A DNA stretch of 8,121 nt from Phycisphaerales bacterium (GTDB lineage: Bacteria > Planctomycetota > Phycisphaerae > Phycisphaerales > UBA1924). The translations under genes were made by a program, and so were the position numbers. The stretch spans positions 1 through 8,121 of the forward strand of contig JAESSR010000314.1 in assembly GCA_016764015.1 (NCBI GenBank), written 5' to 3'. Below, piece by piece: positions 1 to 5,133 of the stretch. The notes beneath the pieces were generated by a model. That model had not been told where the DNA came from. It was given only the letters and a program-made list of their open reading frames with translations, and ran no database searches. The first letter of the stretch is position 1; every line of letters begins with the position of its first letter.

Positions 1-300
1 CTTTTCCTGCACCATCTAGGCAATCAGGAAATCGTGCACCTGCTCCGTGCCATGCGTGAATCGGCAAGTAAAGCCGTCATCATCACCGATCTGCGCCGTA
101 CGCGTCGGGGCTATGTCCTTGCCTGGCTTGCTTCGCGCTTGCTCACACGCAGCCCTGTGGTGCACACCGATGCGCTGTTGTCGGTGCGTGGTGCGCTGAC
201 CACGAGCGAGCTCCATGAGCTGGCGATATCAGCGGGCTACGACAAGCCTTGCATCCGGACTGTTTGGCCCCAACGAATACTCTTGACATGGCGGGCCTGA
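1..300 (+). CDS. SAM-dependent methyltransferase, C-terminal part (5' end outside the window)
   Basis: The frame is open from base 1 to the TGA at 298-300, giving the last 99 residues of a longer protein. It begins LFLHHLGNQE and continues through VIITDLRRTRRGYVLAWLAS, LLTRSPVVHTDALLSVRGAL and TTSELHELAISAGY to a final WPQRILLTWRA. The 'FLHHL' start, the hydrophobic strand followed by DLRR, and the late strand ending in a Trp/Arg tail fit the C-terminal half of class I (UbiE/COQ5-like) methyltransferases. The SAM-binding glycine loop would lie upstream and cannot be seen. Only two bases separate its stop from the oxidoreductase start, so it is probably the first visible gene of the polyketide operon. 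By family analogy it would methylate the polyketide-derived phenol or quinone; that is inference. The GTG at codon 12 is an internal codon, not the start. Confidence 0.75.
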   Translation, partial: LFLHHLGNQEIVHLLRAMRESASKAVIITDLRRTRRGYVLAWLASRLLTRSPVVHTDALLSVRGALTTSELHELAISAGYDKPCIRTVWPQRILLTWRA

Positions 301-302
301 GC

Positions 303-1436
303 ATGCAATCCACCGAGATCATCGTCATCGGCGCGGGACCCGCGGGGTCAACCGCCGCGTGCCTGCTTGCACGGTCCGGTGCAAAGGTCGTGTTGACCGA
401 CCGCGCCGCCTTCCCTCGAAAGAAACTCTGTGGCGGGTGCCTGTCCCAGGCCGGATTCAACCTGCTCGAAGCGAATCGACTGGCGACGCTCCCAACTCTT
501 GCCTGCTCCCCAATCATCGATCGCCTCGATCTCCACAGTTCCATTCGGCGCATGAGCTTGTCTGTCCCGCCGTACCGGGTGATCGACCGCGCCTCATTTG
601 ACAATGATCTCGTTCACGCTGCGACCGAGGCTGGCGCGAGGTTCCAGCCCGAGACAATCGCTCATGTCCGCCCTGACTATACGGTAGAACTCACGCGCTC
701 TGGGCAGGATACTGAGACACTCACTGCTCGCGTCATCATCGTTGCCGACGGGATCAAGGGGGCCGCCCTGCAAAATGTCGGTGGTTTTTCGTGGCGGGTC
801 GATCGTGATGCACGCGTAGGGCTGGGCGCGATGGTCAGTGCCCTCCCGTCCGGATGTGCTCCTGATGCGATTACAATGTTCCACGGCCCGAGCGGGTACG
901 CGGGGATCGCGCCCCTGCATACTGGTCAAGCGTTGATCGCCGCCGCGGTAGATCCAGCTTGGGTCGGGATGCCTCACGACGCGTCGCCACTGATTGCGCT
1001 GTTTCGTGAGCTGGGACTGGGCATCGACCCTGACACCCCGCTGTGTATCACTGGAGGCGCTCCGGGGTTGACACGCACGCGTGAATCGATCGAAGCGGAT
1101 GGTCGCGTCTTCCTGATCGGCGACGCGACCGGTTACATCGAGCCATTCACCGGCGAGGGCATGACCTGGGCGCTGCAAGACGCTTGTATGATCGCCCGCC
1201 ACGCCAGTGCGATACTCGCGGGGCGATACACCCTCGGCACCTGGACCGCCCAGCACCGGCGCGTCAACCGGAGGCGCAAAGCGCTGTGCCTGCTGAGCAC
1301 CCGGTTGCTCCGCAAACCACGCCTGACCCGTGCGATGATGTCAGTCTCGTCGTCAACCCCTTTGTTGACCAAAGCTATTGCGGGTGCGGTGTATGCCCTG
1401 CAGCATTACGACCTGCCCGAAACGAGCATCGCATGA
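303..1436 (+). CDS. FAD-dependent oxidoreductase, geranylgeranyl-reductase/flavoprotein hydroxylase family
   Basis: This 377-residue flavoprotein starts MQSTEIIVIGAGPAGS, with the dinucleotide-binding Gly-x-Gly-x-x-Gly at residues 10-15 and an acidic residue (D33) at the end of the second strand for the FAD ribose. Residues 37-45, FPRKKLCGG, match the P-x-K-x-CGG segment typical of geranylgeranyl-reductase-like and tryptophan-halogenase-like flavoproteins. The second FAD motif is GRVFLIGDATGYIEPFTGEG, with G273-D274. Length is normal for the family. I chose ATG 303 because it sits directly before the Rossmann strand; ATG 288 (overlapping the methyltransferase end) and TTG 249 add residues with no motif. 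No clear Shine-Dalgarno is visible, so translation may be coupled to the upstream gene. Its 3' end overlaps the polyketide synthase start (ATGA). The expected role is hydroxylation, oxidation or reduction of the polyketide product, as for SrsC in the Streptomyces phenolic-lipid pathway. The exact reaction is unknown. Confidence 0.88.
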   Translation: MQSTEIIVIGAGPAGSTAACLLARSGAKVVLTDRAAFPRKKLCGGCLSQAGFNLLEANRLATLPTLACSPIIDRLDLHSSIRRMSLSVPPYRVIDRASFDNDLVHAATEAGARFQPETIAHVRPDYTVELTRSGQDTETLTARVIIVADGIKGAALQNVGGFSWRVDRDARVGLGAMVSALPSGCAPDAITMFHGPSGYAGIAPLHTGQALIAAAVDPAWVGMPHDASPLIALFRELGLGIDPDTPLCITGGAPGLTRTRESIEADGRVFLIGDATGYIEPFTGEGMTWALQDACMIARHASAILAGRYTLGTWTAQHRRVNRRRKALCLLSTRLLRKPRLTRAMMSVSSSTPLLTKAIAGAVYALQHYDLPETSIA

Positions 1437-2503
1437 ATCGGACCGCCCTTATTGGTATCGGCACCGCCGTTCCCGAACATACACTGCAACAAGCTGACGC
1501 TGCGGCACACGCTGCGATGTTCAATCTGAAGCCCAACAACGACCGCGTCGTCCGAGCACTCTACCGAAGAGCAGGAGTCAAGACCCGAAGCTCGGTGCTC
1601 GCAGACCATGAAGGACGCCTTGCGTTCTACAACCCCGAGCATCAGCTCCCCTCCACCGCCCAACGCATGCGCGTCTACGAGCAGCACGCCGGAGCATTAG
1701 CAGAACGCGCATGCCGGGAGGCATTCCACCGCGCCGACACAAGCCCTGGGCAGATCACACACCTGATCACCGTCTCTTGCACCGGATTCGCCGCGCCAGG
1801 TGTTGATCTGGAGCTGATCAGGGAACTGGGCCTTTCGACAGCTACAAGGCGTACGCATATCGGGTTCATGGGTTGCCACGCCGCGGTCAATGCGCTCGCC
1901 GTGGCCCAAGCATTCGCAGGCTGCGATACCCACGCACGCGTGTTGATCTGCTGCGTCGAGCTTTGTAGCCTGCACTTCGATCACGAAGCCGATGCGCAAG
2001 GCCATGTCGCCAATGCTCTTTTCGCCGACGGCGCTGCGGCTGCCATTATTGCCGCCTCAGATACCGACCCCATCTGTCTCAAACAGACCGGATCAATCGT
2101 GCTCCCCCACTCTGCCGATATGATGAGCTGGCACATCGGCGACCAAGGCTTCCGCATGCGCCTCTCTCCCCGTGTCCCCGCGGTCTTGGCTGAAAATGTC
2201 CCGCCATGGCTTCATGATTTGCTCGCTCAATCGGGTCGATCGGTGAGTGACATTGGATCTTGGGCTGTGCATCCGGGTGGACCGCGCATGCTTGGAGCGT
2301 TGAGTGATGCGCTAGGGCTCGACCCCGGTATGGTCGCCGTCTCCCGTACCGTGCTGGCGCAGAACGGTAACATGTCCTCAGCAACACTGCTTTTCATCAT
2401 CCAGCAACTGCTTGATGACAAGCCACCGATGCCACTTCTCGCTGCAGCCTTCGGCCCGGGGCTCTCTGGCGAAGCGATCCTCCTGACAGAAGGGCTGTCT
2501 TGA
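1433..2503 (+). CDS. Type III polyketide synthase (chalcone/stilbene synthase-like)
   Basis: The 356-residue protein has the chalcone-synthase-fold signature. The nucleophile lies in VSCTGFAAPG (Cys116), the catalytic His in WAVHPGGPRMLGAL (His280) and the Asn in QNGNMSSATLLF (Asn313). This is the complete Cys-His-Asn triad and a normal length for bacterial members. The C-terminal AAFGPGLSGEAILL matches the family's GFGPG loop. Such homodimeric enzymes extend a CoA-activated starter, often a long-chain acyl-CoA, with malonyl-CoA, then cyclise it to alkylresorcinols, alkylpyrones or tetrahydroxynaphthalene. The starter pocket cannot be read reliably by eye. ATG 1433 is chosen because its ATGA overlaps the oxidoreductase stop and the sequence opens MNRTALIGIGTAVPEH, the usual thiolase-fold first strand; the open frame runs upstream to 1184 but encodes low-complexity shadow sequence. 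With the preceding methyltransferase and flavoprotein it forms an srsABC-like set, probably making a modified phenolic lipid (inference). Confidence 0.93.
   Translation: MNRTALIGIGTAVPEHTLQQADAAAHAAMFNLKPNNDRVVRALYRRAGVKTRSSVLADHEGRLAFYNPEHQLPSTAQRMRVYEQHAGALAERACREAFHRADTSPGQITHLITVSCTGFAAPGVDLELIRELGLSTATRRTHIGFMGCHAAVNALAVAQAFAGCDTHARVLICCVELCSLHFDHEADAQGHVANALFADGAAAAIIAASDTDPICLKQTGSIVLPHSADMMSWHIGDQGFRMRLSPRVPAVLAENVPPWLHDLLAQSGRSVSDIGSWAVHPGGPRMLGALSDALGLDPGMVAVSRTVLAQNGNMSSATLLFIIQQLLDDKPPMPLLAAAFGPGLSGEAILLTEGLS
2285..2304 (+). repeat. Left arm of a 20-base perfect inverted repeat (inside the type III PKS gene)
   Basis: CGCATGCTTGGAGCGTTGAG lies within the codons for RMLGALS, just after the catalytic His280. 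Its exact reverse complement occurs at 2516-2535, downstream of the stop codon. The intervening 211 bases would form the loop of a long-range hairpin in the mRNA. Confidence 0.9.
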
Positions 2504-2509
2504 CCAATG

Positions 2510-2559
2510 GTATCGCTCAACGCTCCAAGCATGCGGGAACCAACCGGGTCGATCTACCA
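2510..2559 (-). repeat. Degenerate inverted fragment of the PKS active-site region, including the right repeat arm (2516-2535)
   Basis: Read on the minus strand from 2559, the codons give W, stop, I, D, P, V, G, S, R, M, L, G, A, L, S, D, T, I, G. Residues 277-295 of the PKS read W, A, V, H, P, G, G, P, R, M, L, G, A, L, S, D, A, L, G. By hand count 12 of 19 positions are identical in the same register, with a 20-base perfect core. The fragment starts at the 3' end of the convergent gene 2554-2805, whose TAG stop is the in-frame amber, and reaches almost to the PKS stop. The simplest reading is a scrap of an inverted duplication; a transcript-folding role is possible. Confidence 0.7.
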
Positions 2560-2805
2560 AGGCTGCAAGTGGAGTTGCTGCATACCACGAAAAGCCATCG
2601 CTGACTTCGATCGCTCCCCATGCTTGAGAGCATTCATGCTGCTCCTCGCCTTGCCCTGAGCGGTCTTCGGCCCAGTCGATTGCTCCCACGGCCGATTACC
2701 CTTAATCGAAGCCCTCAGCGACTCAAGCCCCTTAGGTGTCAGACGGTAAGGCCTCTTCGTTGATGGTCGCTCTGCATCCTTGTTCATTCGTCGTGTTTTT
2801 TTCAT
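2554..2805 (-). CDS. Small basic conserved hypothetical protein with RPWEQSTGPKT...MNALKHG motif
   Basis: The 83-residue, Lys/Arg-rich protein runs MKKTRRMNKDAERPSTKRPY, then RLTPKGLESLRAS, NRPWEQSTGPKTAQGKARSS and MNALKHGERSKS. I recognise the 'RPWE-STGP-T-GKA-S-NALKHG' pattern from short planctomycete and phage-associated proteins, but know no function; the charge suggests nucleic-acid binding. The start at 2805 opens on MKKT; a second ATG at 2787 is possible. Only a weak GGGA precedes 2805. The start lies 74 bases inside the end of the preceding gene (2732-3316), a longer overlap than usual. Its C-terminus (FRGMQQLHLQPW) does not continue as I would expect for the family. It ends in the inverted PKS fragment, so the protein may be truncated there. 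It is convergent with the PKS gene. Confidence 0.55.
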   Translation of the reverse strand: MKKTRRMNKDAERPSTKRPYRLTPKGLESLRASIKGNRPWEQSTGPKTAQGKARSSMNALKHGERSKSAMAFRGMQQLHLQPW

Positions 2806-3316
2806 TTGAAATTTCCCGATTATCCACAATCTGCTGGTTAGCGATGTTCGCTTGCTGTATCTGGGTATAGGTATCGCCGCCTCTGCGTGGTCGACGGTAC
2901 TCATCGAGTGCCAGCATCAGCCTGCGATAGGTGTTCGCCGCTTTGTCGGCGTACTCGTTAATGATTCGGATCTGATCAAGATTTGTTTGGCTCATCGCCA
3001 TGTCGGCCAGATGCATCGCTCGGGTATGGGCGAGCACCATCTGTGAGACCAACATTTCCTCAGCTGGATCCTTTGGATTCATCCCATCGAACACATGCTC
3101 GATAAATCCGTCGGAGGTCTGCCCCAGATCGATCCCTACAATCATCTTTCCAATCCGATTGGAGATACCACTGTTATGGACAGCACTGGTCATGATATCG
3201 ATATGCACCTGTTTGCCGATCTTTGGGTCACGAAGTGAAGACCCGTAAACAGCGATAGAACTACTCTTCTTTGAGGATGCAATCTCCGTGGGTGAAGTTT
3301 TTCGCAGATCGTTCAT
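2732..3316 (-). CDS. Conserved hypothetical protein of a planctomycete small-gene cassette
   Basis: A 194-residue protein of unknown function. The N-terminal 80 residues are polar with no motif I know. Residues 83-143 look helical and conserved: DPAEEMLVSQMVLAHTRAMH, then ANTYRRLMLALDEYRRP, followed by QANIANQQIV at 155-164 and a polar tail. I recall similar 'DPAE-MLV-Q...YRRLMLAL-EYR' proteins in Phycisphaerae and other planctomycetes, usually beside mobile or integrase genes; that is memory, not a search. The start is set by a perfect AAGGAGG six bases before ATG 3316. That ATG overlaps the TGA of the upstream gene (ATGA), so the frame upstream to 3391 is not used. There is no signal peptide or membrane segment, so it is probably cytoplasmic. 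It overlaps the next gene by 74 bases. Confidence 0.75.
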   Translation of the reverse strand: MNDLRKTSPTEIASSKKSSSIAVYGSSLRDPKIGKQVHIDIMTSAVHNSGISNRIGKMIVGIDLGQTSDGFIEHVFDGMNPKDPAEEMLVSQMVLAHTRAMHLADMAMSQTNLDQIRIINEYADKAANTYRRLMLALDEYRRPRRGGDTYTQIQQANIANQQIVDNREISNEKNTTNEQGCRATINEEALPSDT

Positions 3317-3546
3317 GATCGGCCTCCTTGGATGGAAGAAGTGACCAAAGCCTGAATCGATTGTTTGATGTGCTCGGGCAAAGTGTTCCACGATCGAAGC
3401 AACTGCTCAAAGCGGGGATCTATGGGATTCGATATTGGGTCTGGCGCAGAAGTTGAAGAAAGTGCGCCGCATTCTGCGCCCCCACTCCCCGTAATCCGCG
3501 TTTCTACACGCGCCAGTGTGGTATGTTGGGGGCCGCGTATGCCCAT
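3313..3546 (-). CDS. Short hypothetical protein, possibly an integrase-associated tail peptide or remnant
   Basis: A 77-residue frame from ATG 3546 with an in-frame TGA just upstream (3568-3570). The N-terminal half (RGPQHTTLARVETRITGSGG, then AECGALSS) is not protein-like by eye. The C-terminal half, PRFEQLLRSWNTLPEHIKQS followed by IQALV, forms an amphipathic helix pattern. It resembles a W-x-x-LPE-x-(I/V)-(K/R)-x-x-I-x-A-(L/M)-V motif that I remember from short planctomycete proteins and integrase tails. Its stop overlaps the start of the next gene and its last codons carry that gene's AAGGAGG, so translation through here is likely useful for coupling. No good Shine-Dalgarno precedes its own ATG. 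The start is only 33 bases past the terminator of the neighbouring dockerin gene, leaving little room for a promoter. It could be a real small gene or the stump of a deleted larger one. Confidence 0.5.
   Translation of the reverse strand: MGIRGPQHTTLARVETRITGSGGAECGALSSTSAPDPISNPIDPRFEQLLRSWNTLPEHIKQSIQALVTSSIQGGRS
3323..3329 (-). promoter_or_regulatory. Strong Shine-Dalgarno AAGGAGG for the gene at 2732-3316
   Basis: The minus strand reads AAGGAGG, then six bases, then ATG at 3316. It lies inside the end of the upstream 77-codon frame, and the ATGA start/stop overlap follows. It decides the start of the 194-residue protein. Confidence 0.85.
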
Positions 3547-3578
3547 TTTAAACTGATTTCCAGAAAATCAAACACAGA

Positions 3579-3606
3579 AAAGCCGCGAGAGTAATCCCGC
3601 GGCTTT
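3579..3606 (-). terminator. Rho-independent terminator after the dockerin gene 3672-4958
   Basis: A 9-base perfect stem (3579-3587 AAAGCCGCG with 3598-3606 CGCGGCTTT) encloses a 10-base loop. On the minus strand it is followed by TCTGTGTTTGATTTTC, a moderately T-rich tail, 66 bases beyond the TGA of the dockerin gene. The A/T-flanked stem is nearly symmetrical and might also work on the plus strand, but no plus-strand gene ends nearby. Confidence 0.85.
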
Positions 3607-3671
3607 GTTTGTATACCAATCTTATTCGTGGTCACATACAGAAACCATCAAAGAGCTATGGCTTCAAAACT

Positions 3672-4958
3672 TCAGTTGCACCCTTCTGAGACATCCTCCA
3701 AGAAGGCAGCGATATCAAAGAAGTTGCATGCTCCGTCATCGTTGTAATCACATCGCTCAGGATCGCCGAACCACTCCAAGAACAAAGCCACATCAAAGAA
3801 GTTGATATCACCGTCGCCGTTCAGGTCACCTGCACACCCGATCGGATTGCTCGGCCCAAACAGCGTGTGCGCTAATCCTGCATACGGAATCGATGGCCCA
3901 TTGGGCTGGCATGTAAATACTCCAAGGTTCCCGCCTCCAGCGGGCAGAAAATCATCGAGCACACTGTAAATCAAATACGACCCATCCGCACCATTGGGAA
4001 AAGCCGGTGCCGAAAAATCAGGTTCCCAGCCAAAGGTCCCATCGCCGTGATCAACGACAGAACCAGGCGCAAACCCCTTGTATATCCCGATCGGTTTCAT
4101 CGAATCTGCGATGTCGCCATCGATCACGCCATCACCATCAAGATCAGCCGTCCCCGGCTGGAAAAACCGCACGCCCCAAGACCAATCAAACAAACCATCA
4201 CCATCAAGATCAGAATCAGGCAATCCGTCTAAGTCGCGATCTAAGTTGGATATCCCGGCATTGTGAAACGCCGCGCCCTGGGAGTCACTGTCCGAATCGC
4301 CGATCTCAAAGCTCATCGCACTCGAAAAGCCCCCAGTCAGATCAACATCCGCCGTATAACCTGCGACCGTGCTGTCGCCAGGAGGGCTCGTGTCACCGGG
4401 AAGATCCATGAATGTAATCGAAATCAACGGCATACGAGTCGACACATTGGAAATCCGTCCATTGTCCGCATCCCACCAAGTCCACCGACCGCCGAGACCC
4501 GCAACCCCGTCGCCGATCCCATCGGAATCGGCATCGACATCTTGATGGTCGGTGATCCAGTTGATCGAAACACAATCAACAACCGAATCCATCGGCACAT
4601 CGCCCCAGCTCAATACCGTCGCCGCCGTTGCCAGCGAACTCGTGCCCGAGTTATCATCAACCACAAAGAAACTCGAAGTCGTGAACCCACCGCCACCGGG
4701 GCAACTTGCACCAGTCGAACTCGTTGACCAGAAAGGAACACTCCCCGCGCCACTGTTCGCCGGGGCCGTCTGCCCATCACCAACCAACGAAATCACCCGC
4801 TCACCCGTCGCCAGATTAAAATAAATATGTGCTACATTACGCACTTGCGCATTCTGGGCTACAAGCGCAGTCGGCGATTCTTCGCCAAACGCAAAGCCGT
4901 TCACACCTCCTGCACACACGCACATCGCCAACACACTCAGTTTTTTAGTCGTCATCAT
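3672..4958 (-). CDS. Secreted GC-type dockerin-domain protein (paralogue 1)
   Basis: A 428-residue exported protein. Residues 1-25 form a signal peptide (MMTTKKLSVLAMCVCAGGVN... with likely cleavage after AFG, before EESP). The body shares long segments with the neighbouring paralogue: VAHIYFNLATGERVISLVGD (43-), MDSVVDCV, WITDH and RWTWWDADNGR, and it has runs of calcium-type Asp repeats (DADSDGIGDG 142-151, DLDGDGLFDW 250-259, DLDGDGVIDGD 272-282). The C-terminal module (374-428) holds two dockerin-like calcium loops, DLNGDGDINFFD (378-389) and DYNDDGACNFFD (404-415), and ends EGCN, matching the 'GC-type dockerin' seen in Phycisphaerae. Dockerins normally bind cohesins; the partner of this type is unknown to me, and no enzyme domain is evident. 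An AGGAG at 4963-4967 precedes two adjacent ATGs (4958, 4955). The second has better spacing (7 bases), so the start is uncertain by one codon. A terminator follows at 3579-3606. Confidence 0.88.
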   Translation of the reverse strand: MMTTKKLSVLAMCVCAGGVNGFAFGEESPTALVAQNAQVRNVAHIYFNLATGERVISLVGDGQTAPANSGAGSVPFWSTSSTGASCPGGGGFTTSSFFVVDDNSGTSSLATAATVLSWGDVPMDSVVDCVSINWITDHQDVDADSDGIGDGVAGLGGRWTWWDADNGRISNVSTRMPLISITFMDLPGDTSPPGDSTVAGYTADVDLTGGFSSAMSFEIGDSDSDSQGAAFHNAGISNLDRDLDGLPDSDLDGDGLFDWSWGVRFFQPGTADLDGDGVIDGDIADSMKPIGIYKGFAPGSVVDHGDGTFGWEPDFSAPAFPNGADGSYLIYSVLDDFLPAGGGNLGVFTCQPNGPSIPYAGLAHTLFGPSNPIGCAGDLNGDGDINFFDVALFLEWFGDPERCDYNDDGACNFFDIAAFLEDVSEGCN

Positions 4959-4962
4959 AAAT

Positions 4963-4967
4963 CTCCT
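4963..4967 (-). promoter_or_regulatory. Shine-Dalgarno AGGAG for the dockerin gene 3672-4958
   Basis: The minus strand reads TATAGGAGATTT and then ATGATG. Spacing is 4 bases to the ATG at 4958 and 7 to the ATG at 4955. It rules out the longer open frame that runs upstream to 5039. Confidence 0.75.
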
Positions 4968-5133
4968 ATACGAAAAACACAGGCTTTGAGAGAGTACGGG
5001 CAGCCTGATAACCCGAGCGGGTTCAAGTCCTATTCGCATTCATCTATTACTCAGTTCCTTATTCTTTGGAACGAATACAATAAAGGTGAAAGAAAAGTTG
5101 TAATATATTTCGTTATCACATGATCGCCAAACA

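Noticed and set aside
249..302. Longer starts (TTG 249, ATG 288) for the FAD oxidoreductase
   Set aside because: The added residues overlap the methyltransferase end and show no motif; ATG 303 begins right at the Rossmann strand, two bases after the preceding stop.
594..1256. 220-codon minus-strand frame opposite the oxidoreductase
   Set aside because: It has no recognisable domain, is Arg-rich, and lies antisense to a gene with clear motifs.
1184..1432. Upstream extension of the type III PKS frame
   Set aside because: It is an out-of-frame shadow of the oxidoreductase gene with low-complexity sequence; the thiolase-fold start and ATGA overlap set the start at 1433.
2504..2553. Terminator between the convergent PKS and small-gene transcripts
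   Set aside because: No local hairpin with a T-run is visible; the only strong pairing is the long-range inverted repeat back into the PKS gene.
4007..4727. Plus-strand frames opposite the dockerin genes (60-154 codons)
   Set aside because: They are antisense to the repetitive DxDGDG coding sequence and read as Ser/Pro/Arg-rich low-complexity peptides.
4959..5039. N-terminal extension of the dockerin protein to 5039
   Set aside because: The signal peptide and the Shine-Dalgarno at 4963-4967 place the start at 4958 or 4955; the extension covers the tRNA-like spacer.
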